Assembly (NCBI RefSeq): GCF_947502895.1
Contig: NZ_CANNBM010000002.1
Location: 868,001-932,000, forward strand
Length of the DNA: 64,000 nt
Origin: an uncultured Sulfitobacter sp.
GTDB taxonomy: Bacteria > Pseudomonadota > Alphaproteobacteria > Rhodobacterales > Rhodobacteraceae
Reading direction: 5' to 3'
The notes below the pieces were generated by a model that was not told the DNA's origin, did no database searches, and worked only from the letters and a program-made list of their open reading frames with translations. Of the stretch, positions 18,467 through 26,382 are shown one piece after another; within the stretch, counting starts at the first letter, position 1; every line of letters begins with the position of its first letter. Made by a program: the position numbers and the translations under genes.

Positions 18467-19681
18467 ATGCCGCAGCGCGCCATTGCCCACGCCACCGCCC
18501 GCGCGCCCACACGGCGGGTGATGTTATACAGCCATGACACTTTCGGCTTGGGCCATCTGCGCCGCAGTCGCGCACTAGCCACCGCGCTGACCGCGGGGGA
18601 TGACAAGGCTTCGGCGATTATCCTCACAGGCTCACCTGTGGCGGGGCGTTTTACCTTCCCCGAGCGGGTAGATCACATCCGCCTGCCCGGTGTGACCAAA
18701 CTGCCTGATGGCTCTTATGTCAGTTCAACCCTTGGTCTTGATATCGACGCGACCACCAGCCTGCGCGCAGGATTGATCCAGTCAGCGGTCGAGCAATACA
18801 AGCCCGATCTGCTGATCGTGGACAAAGAGCCGACAGGCTTTCGCGGAGAATTGCTACCCACGCTTGAGTGGCTACAGGCCCAAGGCAACTGTCGCATCGT
18901 ATTGGGCCTGCGTGATGTGCTTGACGAGCCGGAGGTGCTGGCCGCCGAGTGGGAGCGCAAAGGCGCTGTCAAGGCCGCCGAAGCATATTATGACGAGTTC
19001 TGGGTATACGGCGTCGAGGATATCTATGACCCCACCAGCGGTTTGCCCTTTACGCAGGCCACCCGTGACCGCATCCATTACACAGGCTATCTGCGGCGCA
19101 CCATGACCGACAGCGCGGATGTACCGGACGAGCCTTATATCCTGATCACGCCAGGTGGTGGCGGCGACGGCGCGGCCATGGTCAGCCTCGTGCTGGACGC
19201 CTATGAGGCAGACCCCGATCTCGGACCCCATGCAATGCTTGTCTACGGCCCCTTCCTGTCAGGTGACGTGCGCGATTCAATGGATGCGCGGGTAGAGGCG
19301 TTAGGCGGGCGCGTCACGGCGACTGGCTTTGACAGCCGTATCGAGGCGCTTTTCGCCCAAGCGCAGGGCGTGGTGTGCATGGGCGGCTATAATACGTTTT
19401 GCGAAGTCCTCAGCTTTGACCAACGCGCGGTGATTGTGCCGCGTACCGTGCCACGGCTGGAGCAATGGATAAGAGCCAGCCGCGCGGAAGAGTTGCATTT
19501 GGTGCGTATGCTGGACGACGGGCGCGACGGCATGACCGTCGACGCAATGATTGCTGCGATCCGCGCGTTGCCAACGCAGGCCAAACCATCGGCTGCAGGA
19601 GCGGACGGATTGCTGGACGGGCTGGACGTCGTCGTAAAACGAGGACGCGCTTTGATGGATCATAAGGACCACATAGAATGA
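18467..19681 (+). CDS. Glycosyltransferase, MurG/GT28-like fold
   Basis: A 404-residue GT-B type glycosyltransferase. The N-terminal donor loop reads SHDTFGLGHLRRSRALATAL and the C-terminal nucleotide-binding part has LITPGGGGDGAAMV and VVCMGGYNTFCEVLSF, as in MurG and related enzymes. No membrane helices. The start is ATG 18467 with GGAAAG seven bases upstream, in preference to a TTG overlapping the preceding stop. It ends in a 4-base overlap with the next gene. A second protein of the same type lies at 22543-23673, so the cluster has a paralogous pair. Confidence 0.82.
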   Translation: MPQRAIAHATARAPTRRVMLYSHDTFGLGHLRRSRALATALTAGDDKASAIILTGSPVAGRFTFPERVDHIRLPGVTKLPDGSYVSSTLGLDIDATTSLRAGLIQSAVEQYKPDLLIVDKEPTGFRGELLPTLEWLQAQGNCRIVLGLRDVLDEPEVLAAEWERKGAVKAAEAYYDEFWVYGVEDIYDPTSGLPFTQATRDRIHYTGYLRRTMTDSADVPDEPYILITPGGGGDGAAMVSLVLDAYEADPDLGPHAMLVYGPFLSGDVRDSMDARVEALGGRVTATGFDSRIEALFAQAQGVVCMGGYNTFCEVLSFDQRAVIVPRTVPRLEQWIRASRAEELHLVRMLDDGRDGMTVDAMIAAIRALPTQAKPSAAGADGLLDGLDVVVKRGRALMDHKDHIE

Positions 19682-20919
19682 CATCTGCCCCGAACCTCGC
19701 CATCATCGTAAAAGGCTGGCCACGCCTGTCCGAGACATTCATCGCACAAGAGCTTGTGGCATTGGAGGAGGCAGGGCTGAATTTCGATCTATGGTCCCTG
19801 CGCCACCCGACCGACAAAAAGACCCACCCGCTGCACGACCGTCTGCGCGCGCATGTGCGGTATCTGCCAGAATATCTGAACGAAGAACCCCGCCGCGTGC
19901 ATGACGCCATGGGTGCCGTAACAGCCTTGCCCGGCTTTGATGCTGCAGCCGAGGCGTACGCCCGCGATCTGGCCCGCGATGATACCGCCAATCGCCGCCG
20001 CCGTTGGGGGCAAGCCTGCGTTCTGGCGCATGAGGCCGAAGGAACGCTTGAGGCACTGTACGCCCACTTTCTTCACACGCCCTCGTCTGTGGCGCGCTAT
20101 GCCGCGATCCTGCGCGGGGTGCCATGGTCGTTTTCGGCCCACGCAAAAGACATCTGGACCTCGCCCGAATGGGAGCTGCGCGAAAAGCTGTCGGCCAGCA
20201 GTTTTGGCGCGGCCTTCGGCGCGACCTGTACAGGGTTTGGCGCCACACATTTGCAATCACTGGCCGATACCCCCACCCGCGTTGATCTGGTGTATCACGG
20301 GTTGGACCTTGGCCGCTTTCCCACCGCGCCCGAGCGTGCTTTGCGCGATGCGGATGCGCCGCTCAACATGATGTCTGTCGGGCGGCTGGTCGAGAAAAAA
20401 GGCTTTGATACGCTGATAGATGCGCTGGCGCTGCTGCCCGAGGGGCTGGCGTGGCACTGGACCCATATCGGCGGCGGTACGCTGGATGCAGAAATGCGCG
20501 CAAGGGCCAAAGCGGCTGGTGTGGCGGACCGTATTACGTGGCGCGGGGCCTGTGACCAACCCGACGTGATCGCGGCCATGCGCGCCGCCGATCTGTTTGT
20601 GCTGCCCTCTCGCATCGCCTCCGATGGAGACCGTGACGGCCTGCCCAATGTCCTCATGGAAGCGGCAAGCCAAAAGCTGCCCATTCTTTCCACCCCTGTT
20701 TCGGCCATTCCCGAATTCATCACGCACGGCACCCATGGTTTGCTGGCGCAAGACACCCCGCAGGATTTCGCCCAAGCGATGCTGCAGATCGCAGGTGATC
20801 CCACCCTCGGCCCAAAGCTGGCCGCGGCTGCACACGCCCGCCTTCATGCCGAGTTCACCATGGCCCCCGGCATTGCGCATCTGGCAAAACGTCTGCGCAG
20901 CATTCTGAAAACCGCCTGA
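19678..20919 (+). CDS. Glycosyltransferase family 4
   Basis: A 413-residue GT-B glycosyltransferase. The N-terminus VKGWPRLSETFIAQEL is the signature of colanic-acid-type (WcaL/AmsK-like) transferases. The C-terminal domain has SVGRLVEKKGFDTLIDAL and a retaining-enzyme motif around RDGLPNVLMEAASQKLPI, with the donor-contacting glutamate in LMEA. It starts in the ATGA overlap with the previous gene and its stop overlaps the next ATG by one base. It probably adds one sugar in the pathway of this cluster. Confidence 0.87.
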   Translation: MTSAPNLAIIVKGWPRLSETFIAQELVALEEAGLNFDLWSLRHPTDKKTHPLHDRLRAHVRYLPEYLNEEPRRVHDAMGAVTALPGFDAAAEAYARDLARDDTANRRRRWGQACVLAHEAEGTLEALYAHFLHTPSSVARYAAILRGVPWSFSAHAKDIWTSPEWELREKLSASSFGAAFGATCTGFGATHLQSLADTPTRVDLVYHGLDLGRFPTAPERALRDADAPLNMMSVGRLVEKKGFDTLIDALALLPEGLAWHWTHIGGGTLDAEMRARAKAAGVADRITWRGACDQPDVIAAMRAADLFVLPSRIASDGDRDGLPNVLMEAASQKLPILSTPVSAIPEFITHGTHGLLAQDTPQDFAQAMLQIAGDPTLGPKLAAAAHARLHAEFTMAPGIAHLAKRLRSILKTA

Positions 20920-21965
20920 TGCGACTGGCGTTCTATGCCCCTCTGAAACCGCCTGACCATCCTGTCCCTTCGGGCGATCGCGCAATGGCGCAGGGTATCA
21001 TGGCAGCACTTGAGCATATGGGCGCGCATGTGGATCTGGCGAGTGATCTGCGCAGCCGTGATGGTGCGGGCGATGGACACGCGCAGGCACAACTGATGGC
21101 CCAAGCCAAAGATTTGTTGCCACAGATTATTGAGGCAGGCCGCACCGCGGACTGGCAAGCATGGATCACCTACCACACGTACTACAAAGCCCCCGATCTG
21201 ATCGGCCCGACTGTCAGCCGCGCCCTGGACATCCCCTATCTCGCAATAGAGGCAACCCGCGCGCGCAAACGTCTTGGCGGTCCGTGGGATGCCTTCGCCC
21301 GTGCTGCTGAAGATGCCTGCGACGCCGCTGATGTGGTTTTTTATCTGACGGAACGGGACCGCGAGGCGCTGACCGCATATGCGCCAAAGGGCCAGCACCA
21401 CATCCATTTGCGCCCGTTCCTGCCCCGTCATAGCCTGCCTGCACCCGGCAAGGGGACACGGCTTTTGGCGGTGGGCATGATGCGCGCGGCGGCCAAGCTT
21501 GGCTCCTACAAACTGATCGCGCAAACGCTGGCACTGCTTCCTGACAGCTACATGCTGGATATCGCAGGCGACGGCCCGGCACGCCCGCAGGTTGAGGCCG
21601 CGATGGCCCCGCTGCGAGGACGCATTCGATACTTGGGGGCGTTAGACGCTGATGCACTTGAACACGCCTATTCAAACGCCGCAGCCCTGATTTGGCCCGG
21701 CTTGGACGAGGCATTCGGGATGAGCTATCTGGAGGCGCAGGCTCATGGCCTACCTGTCATCGCCCAAGACCGCCCCGGCGTGCGCGATGTTCTGTACCCC
21801 CGCGACTACCCCAGTGTTAATGAAGGCGCGAAAGGGCTCGCAGCACTCGCTCTTTCACCTGCGCCCGCAGCCCAGGACATCCGCGCGTATATCACCGCGC
21901 ACCATCTGCTGCCTGCTGCGGCCACGACGCTGAGCGGCGGTCTGGCATTGGCAGGTGTGACATGA
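20919..21965 (+). CDS. Glycosyltransferase family 4, second copy type
   Basis: A 348-residue GT-B enzyme starting MRLAFYAPLKPPDHPVPSGD. The C-terminal half has LLAVGMMRAAAKLGSYKLIAQ and the donor motif LDEAFGMSYLEAQAHGLPVIA, with its two conserved glutamates. It differs clearly from the preceding family 4 enzyme, so it should form a different linkage. It is fully embedded in the operon: one base of overlap upstream and a 4-base overlap downstream with the phosphatase gene. Confidence 0.85.
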   Translation: MRLAFYAPLKPPDHPVPSGDRAMAQGIMAALEHMGAHVDLASDLRSRDGAGDGHAQAQLMAQAKDLLPQIIEAGRTADWQAWITYHTYYKAPDLIGPTVSRALDIPYLAIEATRARKRLGGPWDAFARAAEDACDAADVVFYLTERDREALTAYAPKGQHHIHLRPFLPRHSLPAPGKGTRLLAVGMMRAAAKLGSYKLIAQTLALLPDSYMLDIAGDGPARPQVEAAMAPLRGRIRYLGALDADALEHAYSNAAALIWPGLDEAFGMSYLEAQAHGLPVIAQDRPGVRDVLYPRDYPSVNEGAKGLAALALSPAPAAQDIRAYITAHHLLPAAATTLSGGLALAGVT

Positions 21966-22546
21966 TCCGGCTTGCCCTCTTGCGGCACGGCCATACCGCG
22001 TGGAACCGTGAAGGGCGCGTGCAAGGACGCAGCGATATTCCACTTGATGCCGAGGCCATCGCCGAACACGCGGCGCTGCGTCTGCCTGCGCCGTGGGACC
22101 ACGCCGCGCTGTTTGCCAGCCCGCTCATGCGCGCCGCAGATACGGCACGCTTGGTAGCAGGCCATGCGCCAGAAACCGACCCCGCACTGATGGAAATGAA
22201 CTGGGGCGATTGGGAGGGGCGTGTTGCGCGTGAATTGCGCGCTGATCCCACCTGCGACCACCGTGATATTGATGATTGGGGCTGGCACTATACACCCCCA
22301 AATGGCGAAAGCCCTGCCACCCTGAGAGCCCGACTGGTCCCTTGGGCCAGCGCGCTGACGACTGACACCGTCGCCGTTTGCCATATCGGCGTGATGCGGG
22401 TTCTGATGGCCCATGCAACGGGATGGAACTTTGACGGGCCAGCCCCCTTTGCTGTCAAAAGAAGACGCCTGTTTGTTATAGAGATTGCCGGAGACAAATG
22501 GCGTCTCTTGCCCGATCCCGTTCGACTGACAAAGGCCGATCCATGA
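21962..22546 (+). CDS. Histidine phosphatase superfamily protein
   Basis: A 194-residue phosphoglycerate-mutase-like phosphatase. It has the phospho-accepting RHGHTAWN near residue 8, the acid/base region LMEMNWGDWEGR and the second His in VCHIGVMRVLMAHATG. No signal peptide is visible, so it acts in the cytoplasm. Within a glycan cluster it may remove phosphate from a sugar phosphate, as in heptose or N-acylneuraminate routes, but the substrate is only inferred. It overlaps the genes on both sides by 4 bases. Confidence 0.87.
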   Translation: MIRLALLRHGHTAWNREGRVQGRSDIPLDAEAIAEHAALRLPAPWDHAALFASPLMRAADTARLVAGHAPETDPALMEMNWGDWEGRVARELRADPTCDHRDIDDWGWHYTPPNGESPATLRARLVPWASALTTDTVAVCHIGVMRVLMAHATGWNFDGPAPFAVKRRRLFVIEIAGDKWRLLPDPVRLTKADP

Positions 22547-23673
22547 AAGTTATGATCGTCGTCACACATCTGTTGGGAACCGGCCATCTGGCCCGTGCGC
22601 TAACGCTAGCCCGCGCATACGTAGCTGCAGGGGACACCGCTTGCGTTGTTTCAGGGGGCCTTCCTGCCCCTTTGATGGAGCATAGCGGTATCACATTTGT
22701 GCAACTGCCCCCTGTCCGATCCGACGGTGTTGATTTCTCGCGCTTGCTGAACGCGGACGGAACGCAAGTTACGGATGAACATCTAAAAATACGCCAGCGT
22801 ATGCTGCTGGGCAAATTCGCGACCTTCTCACCGGATGTGTTGATAACCGAGTTGTTTCCCTTTGGGCGTCGCATCCTGCGGGATGAATTCCAGAGCCTGC
22901 TGCACGAGGCCAAGGCCCGACCCGATCCGCCACTCGTCTGCGCCTCAATCCGCGACATTCTGGCACCGCCGTCCAAGCCCAAGAAAGCCATATTCGCAGA
23001 GGATCTGATTGCACAATTCTATGATATCGTGCTGGTGCATTCCGATGCACATGTCACACCGCTTACGCTTAGCTGGCCGGTGTCCGAGATACTTTCCAGA
23101 AAGCTCCGTTACACGGGGTTCGTGTCTCCCAAAGCGGCGGGGCCCCATCCCGATGGAGCGGGCGCGGGTGAAATACTCATCAGCGCAGGGGGTGGTGATG
23201 TGGGTGAACCCGTCTACCAAACAGCCGTTGACGCGGCGAGGCTCCTCCCCAATCCGATGCGTATACTGCTGGGCGGCAATCCCTCCAACGAGCGCATCGC
23301 AGACCTGCGCAAAAATGCACCCGATCATGTCAGTGTTGAAAAGGCCCGCCCCGATTTTCGCCAGATGCTCTACCACGCTACCGCGTCGGTATCCCTGTGC
23401 GGCTACAACACCGCACTGGATATTTTGCAGGCCGCCACACCAGCTGTCTTTATCCCCTTTGACGAAGGGAGCGAGGTGGAACAGGGTATTCGCGCCCGCG
23501 CGCTTTCTGTTCAGTCCGGGATCACGACACTTGCGCGCGCTGACCTGAACCCGCGCAGCCTGTGCGATGCGATAGAACATGTCATCAATGCGCCGCGCCG
23601 CACAACCGCCGCGAAATTTAACGGCGCGGACCGCACAGTAGAAATCACCCGTACTCTGGGCGCAAAAAGATGA
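22543..23673 (+). CDS. Glycosyltransferase, MurG/GT28-like (paralog of 18467-19681)
   Basis: A 376-residue GT-B protein with the N-terminal loop HLLGTGHLARALTLARAY and the C-terminal donor region ISAGGGDVG, SVSLCGYNTALDILQAATPAV and FDEGSEVEQGIRA. The same two landmarks occur in the first glycosyltransferase of the cluster, so the two look like ancient paralogs. The start overlaps the phosphatase stop (ATGA) and its stop overlaps the next start. Confidence 0.8.
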   Translation: MKVMIVVTHLLGTGHLARALTLARAYVAAGDTACVVSGGLPAPLMEHSGITFVQLPPVRSDGVDFSRLLNADGTQVTDEHLKIRQRMLLGKFATFSPDVLITELFPFGRRILRDEFQSLLHEAKARPDPPLVCASIRDILAPPSKPKKAIFAEDLIAQFYDIVLVHSDAHVTPLTLSWPVSEILSRKLRYTGFVSPKAAGPHPDGAGAGEILISAGGGDVGEPVYQTAVDAARLLPNPMRILLGGNPSNERIADLRKNAPDHVSVEKARPDFRQMLYHATASVSLCGYNTALDILQAATPAVFIPFDEGSEVEQGIRARALSVQSGITTLARADLNPRSLCDAIEHVINAPRRTTAAKFNGADRTVEITRTLGAKR

Positions 23674-24419
23674 TTGTGGACTGGTCTCCCCTCAAGACAG
23701 AAATGGTCATATGGCGCCGCCACAACCTACCACTGCCGCTGTGGTGGCGTGACGACGATGCCGTTGCAGCCACGCCTGCGCTGCACCGGCTGGCGCAGCT
23801 TGCGACGCAAGCGGCGATGCCGATCCACATCGCGGTTATCCCTGACCTGCTAACGCCCTCATTACCTCCCCTTCTCGGGGCCAATCCGATGCTTGTTCCT
23901 GTCGTGCATGGGTTTCGGCATATCAGCCACGCGCCAGAAGGCGGCAAGAACGCCGAATTCGGCCACCCGCGCCCCGCTGCGTCAGAGGAAACCGAACAGG
24001 CCCTGCAAAAAATGCAGCAGAGCTTTGGTGCAGACTTGTTGCCGCTATTCGTTCCGCCGTGGAACCGAATTACAGCTGATCTACTACCCATACTCGCCGC
24101 GCAAGGCTATCGCGGGGTATCAACCTATGGGCCGCGCACATCAACGCAGCCTGTGCCCGGTCTGACCCGCATCAACACCCATATCGACCCGATCTACTGG
24201 CGCGGTCACCGCGGACTGGTTGCGCCGGATGAATTGATCGCAGGCCTGACCGCCAATTTGCAGGCGCGCCGCGCAGGTGAAACAGACCCTTCTGAACCCC
24301 TTGGCTTGCTGACCCATCACCTTGTTCATACCGAGGAGGTCTGGAGCTTCTCACGTGATATCATACTGTTCCTGCTAGAAAACGGCGCTGTGCCAGCCGA
24401 TCTGCGCACTATGATTTAG
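23670..24419 (+). CDS. Polysaccharide deacetylase-like (NodB-fold) protein
   Basis: A 249-residue protein without signal peptide or membrane helix. It has landmarks of the NodB-type carbohydrate esterase fold: WWRDDDAVA (metal-binding aspartates), VVHGFRHISHAPE (metal-binding histidines region), LFVPPWNRI and a late LGLLTHHLVHTEEVW. It probably removes an acetyl group from an intermediate of the glycan made by the preceding enzymes, in the cytoplasm. It is the last gene of the cluster; its stop overlaps the stop of a convergent gene by 4 bases. Confidence 0.75.
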   Translation: MIVDWSPLKTEMVIWRRHNLPLPLWWRDDDAVAATPALHRLAQLATQAAMPIHIAVIPDLLTPSLPPLLGANPMLVPVVHGFRHISHAPEGGKNAEFGHPRPAASEETEQALQKMQQSFGADLLPLFVPPWNRITADLLPILAAQGYRGVSTYGPRTSTQPVPGLTRINTHIDPIYWRGHRGLVAPDELIAGLTANLQARRAGETDPSEPLGLLTHHLVHTEEVWSFSRDIILFLLENGAVPADLRTMI

Positions 24420-25243
24420 GCGGGTCGCAACCCAAGCATCTGGCGGGCTTGCGCGGGCGTAGCAACGGGCCGTTCGTATTTCGCGCACAGATCAGCTGCA
24501 CGCAGGATCAAGGCTGCGTTCGAAGGGGCCAGCGTATTGCGATCAAGGCGTACGTTATCCTCAAGCCCTGCGCGGGTGTGGCCGCCTGCGGCGATTGCCC
24601 ATTCGTTCAGAATAATCTGGTTCGGGCCGATCCCTGCGGCACACCAGAGTGCATCCGGCGCGAGACGCGCAATGGTTTTAACATAGAAATCAAACGTTTC
24701 GCGGTCAGCTGGCATGGCGTTCTTCACACCCATCACGAATTGGACATAGAGCTGGCCCTTGATGCGGCCATCGCGGTTCATCTGCGCCGCTTTGTGGATA
24801 TGGCTTAGATCAAAACACTCTATTTCAGGTTTAATATCATAGGTTTGCATTTCACCCGCGAGCCAGTCAACCAGCTGCGGCGGATTTTCGTAAACGCGGG
24901 TCGGGAAGTTGTTTGAGCCTACAGAAAGGCTCGCCATATCGGGGCGGAGCGACAACATACCGCCACGTTCCTGACCCGCACCGGAACGGCCGCCGGTGGA
25001 GAATTGCATAATCATATCAGGGCAATGGGCCTTGATCCCTTCCTGCAACTCCGCGAATTTATCGGGGTCGGAGGACGGTGTCTCATCGTCGTTGCGCACA
25101 TGGGCGTGGCAGATGCTGGCGCCTGCCTCATAGGCCGCGTGGGTGCTCTCGATCTGCTCGGAAATGGAGATCGGGACGGCAGGGTTGGCCGCTTTGGTCG
25201 GCACAGATCCGGTAATGGCGACGCAGAGGATGCAGGGGGTCAT
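24416..25243 (-). CDS. BKACE family protein (beta-keto acid cleavage enzyme, DUF849)
   Basis: A 275-residue TIM-barrel enzyme of the 3-keto-5-aminohexanoate cleavage (Kce) family. Family members condense a beta-keto acid with acetyl-CoA and split it into acetoacetate and a CoA ester, using a zinc ion. Visible signatures are the N-terminal CVAITGS, the zinc-binding HAHVRN, the MIMQFSTGG strand and the region SVGSNNFPTRVYEN. The ATG at 25243, with GGAGAG upstream, is preferred to an in-frame TTG at 25255. Regularly spaced repeats lie upstream. The actual keto acid is unknown. Confidence 0.88.
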   Translation of the reverse strand: MTPCILCVAITGSVPTKAANPAVPISISEQIESTHAAYEAGASICHAHVRNDDETPSSDPDKFAELQEGIKAHCPDMIMQFSTGGRSGAGQERGGMLSLRPDMASLSVGSNNFPTRVYENPPQLVDWLAGEMQTYDIKPEIECFDLSHIHKAAQMNRDGRIKGQLYVQFVMGVKNAMPADRETFDFYVKTIARLAPDALWCAAGIGPNQIILNEWAIAAGGHTRAGLEDNVRLDRNTLAPSNAALILRAADLCAKYERPVATPAQARQMLGLRPA

Positions 25244-25261
25244 GAGGCTCTCCAAACGGGC

Positions 25262-25282
25262 AAAAGGGGCGTGTCACCCCTT
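25262..25282 (-). terminator. Likely intrinsic terminator of the small membrane protein gene
   Basis: Read on the minus strand this is a stem of AAGGGG with CCCCTT around a 7-base loop that itself can pair partly, followed by a short TTTT. It lies 50 bases after the end of the gene at 25334-25525 and just before the BKACE gene, so it would separate the two transcripts. Confidence 0.45.
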
Positions 25283-25322
25283 GTACACCCCCTGTGCACC
25301 CCCCGTACACCGCATGGTGCAT
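25283..25322. repeat. Three GTRCACC direct repeats at 11-base spacing
   Basis: The heptamer GTACACC, GTGCACC, GTACACC starts at 25283, 25294 and 25305, exactly one helical turn apart. An inverted near-copy (GGTGCAT) follows at 25316. The array lies in the 90 bases upstream of the BKACE gene on its coding side, which fits a cooperative regulator binding site. No cognate regulator is visible nearby. Confidence 0.45.
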
Positions 25323-25333
25323 ATTTTTGCGCG

Positions 25334-25525
25334 TCAGCTTTTGGTGAGATGGGTGATCTTATGCGCCAGCATGTAGGACACCGGTAGCGCCAGAATGGCC
25401 CCGACGGCTGCTGCCATGACAATCGCGGAGACCGAAGCGTAGCCCATGACGAGAACGGCAATCACACCCGTACCCGACAGGCTGGTCGCGACGATGGAAT
25501 AGAGGATGGAAGCAAGGCGGATCAT
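25334..25525 (-). CDS. Small two-helix membrane protein
   Basis: A 63-residue protein made almost entirely of two hydrophobic helices (about residues 4-28 and 33-54) joined by a short turn, with a short basic tail. AAGGAG stands 7 bases before the ATG, so it is a real gene. Similar short proteins are common in Rhodobacteraceae and have sometimes been labelled CTP synthetase, which the sequence does not support. A related protein is encoded at 26122-26352. Function unknown. Confidence 0.75.
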   Translation of the reverse strand: MIRLASILYSIVATSLSGTGVIAVLVMGYASVSAIVMAAAVGAILALPVSYMLAHKITHLTKS

Positions 25526-25585
25526 GACAAGGCTCCTTTGTGCCAGTGTATAGGCTCAGGATATGCGCAAGGGCCGCCGCCCGCT

Positions 25586-25599
25586 TTGATCTGGGTCAA
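25586..25599. promoter_or_regulatory. FNR/Crp-like half-degenerate palindrome
   Basis: TTGAT-CTGG-GTCAA matches the FNR consensus TTGAT-N4-ATCAA with one mismatch. It sits 61 bases upstream of the minus-strand gene starting at 25525, just past the end of the PhnA-type gene. It is weaker than the three perfect boxes near the cco genes. Confidence 0.35.
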
Positions 25600-25600
25600 A

Positions 25601-26098
25601 TCACCGCTTTTTGACGAACTCCGTCAGGATCACGATGCGCTGGCCCTCGACGCGGCCTTCGATGTGGGCGTCATTGTCGGGGACGAGGGTGATGCGATGG
25701 ACGGCGGTGCCGCGCTTGGCGGTGAAGCCTGCGCCTTTGACGTTGAGGTCCTTGATCAGAACCACGGTATCGCCTGTGGCGAGGGGGACGCCGTTGCTGT
25801 CGCGGTGGTTGGTCGCGGCGGCTTGGTTGTCGGCCCAGCTTTGGGTTTCGTCGTCGAGGTAGAGCTGCTCGGCCAGATCGCGGGACCAGTCGGTGTCGAG
25901 GCGTTTTAGAATGCGCAGGGCGAAGACTTGGAGGGCTGCATCGTCGGACCACATGGTCGAGGCGACGGCGCGGAAGTGATCGGGGGGTGTTTGGGGGTCG
26001 GCGCAGAGGGCGCAGATTTGAATAGAGGCGTCAGCGGGGCCGCCTGTGACGGGGGTGTCGGTGAGGGGCGCGTCAGAGGTGCAGAGGGGGCAGGTCAT
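25601..26098 (-). CDS. PhnA-family zinc-ribbon protein
   Basis: A 165-residue cytoplasmic protein. The N-terminus carries a zinc ribbon with two CxxC pairs (MTCPLC and ICALC). The C-terminus is the PhnA/YjdM SH3-like domain with DSNGVPLATGDTVVLIKDLNVKG and KRGTAVHRI. Despite the historical name alkylphosphonate utilisation protein, its role is not established. The ATG at 26098 puts the first CxxC at the N-terminus as in the family; the upstream site is weak. It lies between two paralogous small membrane protein genes. Confidence 0.85.
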   Translation of the reverse strand: MTCPLCTSDAPLTDTPVTGGPADASIQICALCADPQTPPDHFRAVASTMWSDDAALQVFALRILKRLDTDWSRDLAEQLYLDDETQSWADNQAAATNHRDSNGVPLATGDTVVLIKDLNVKGAGFTAKRGTAVHRITLVPDNDAHIEGRVEGQRIVILTEFVKKR

Positions 26099-26121
26099 TT
26101 TGGGGTCCAGTGGGCAAGGTT

Positions 26122-26352
26122 TTAGCGGATGTACCACCGATCCTGCTTGGCTGCATGCTTTTCGTCAGGCTCTGACCAGTCCATTTGTTTTAGGACCGCG
26201 TAGGTGGCTGGGAGAGAGGCGATGGCGCCCACCATCATGGAGGTGATCATGCTGGTCCACGAGAAATAGCCCGCGACGATGACAGCCACGACAAGCGCGC
26301 CCGAGAGGGTGGAGAAGACGATGGAGTAGATGGCGAAGGCGAAGTGGATCAT
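26122..26352 (-). CDS. Small two-helix membrane protein, paralog of 25334-25525
   Basis: A 76-residue protein with two hydrophobic helices (about 4-28 and 33-53) and a longer charged tail ending in DRWYIR. The opening MIHFAFAIYSIVFSTLSGALV parallels the MIRLASILYSIVATSLSGTGV of the other copy, so the two are duplicates that have diverged. The tail is extra. It ends 23 bases before the PhnA-type start and may be cotranscribed with it. Function unknown. Confidence 0.7.
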   Translation of the reverse strand: MIHFAFAIYSIVFSTLSGALVVAVIVAGYFSWTSMITSMMVGAIASLPATYAVLKQMDWSEPDEKHAAKQDRWYIR

Positions 26353-26382
26353 CGGCGAGGCGTACTACAAATCTTCAAAACC

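Noticed and set aside
25334..26352. CTP synthetase genes
   Set aside because: Short proteins of this type have been given that name elsewhere, but 63 and 76 residues with two membrane helices cannot be CTP synthetase.
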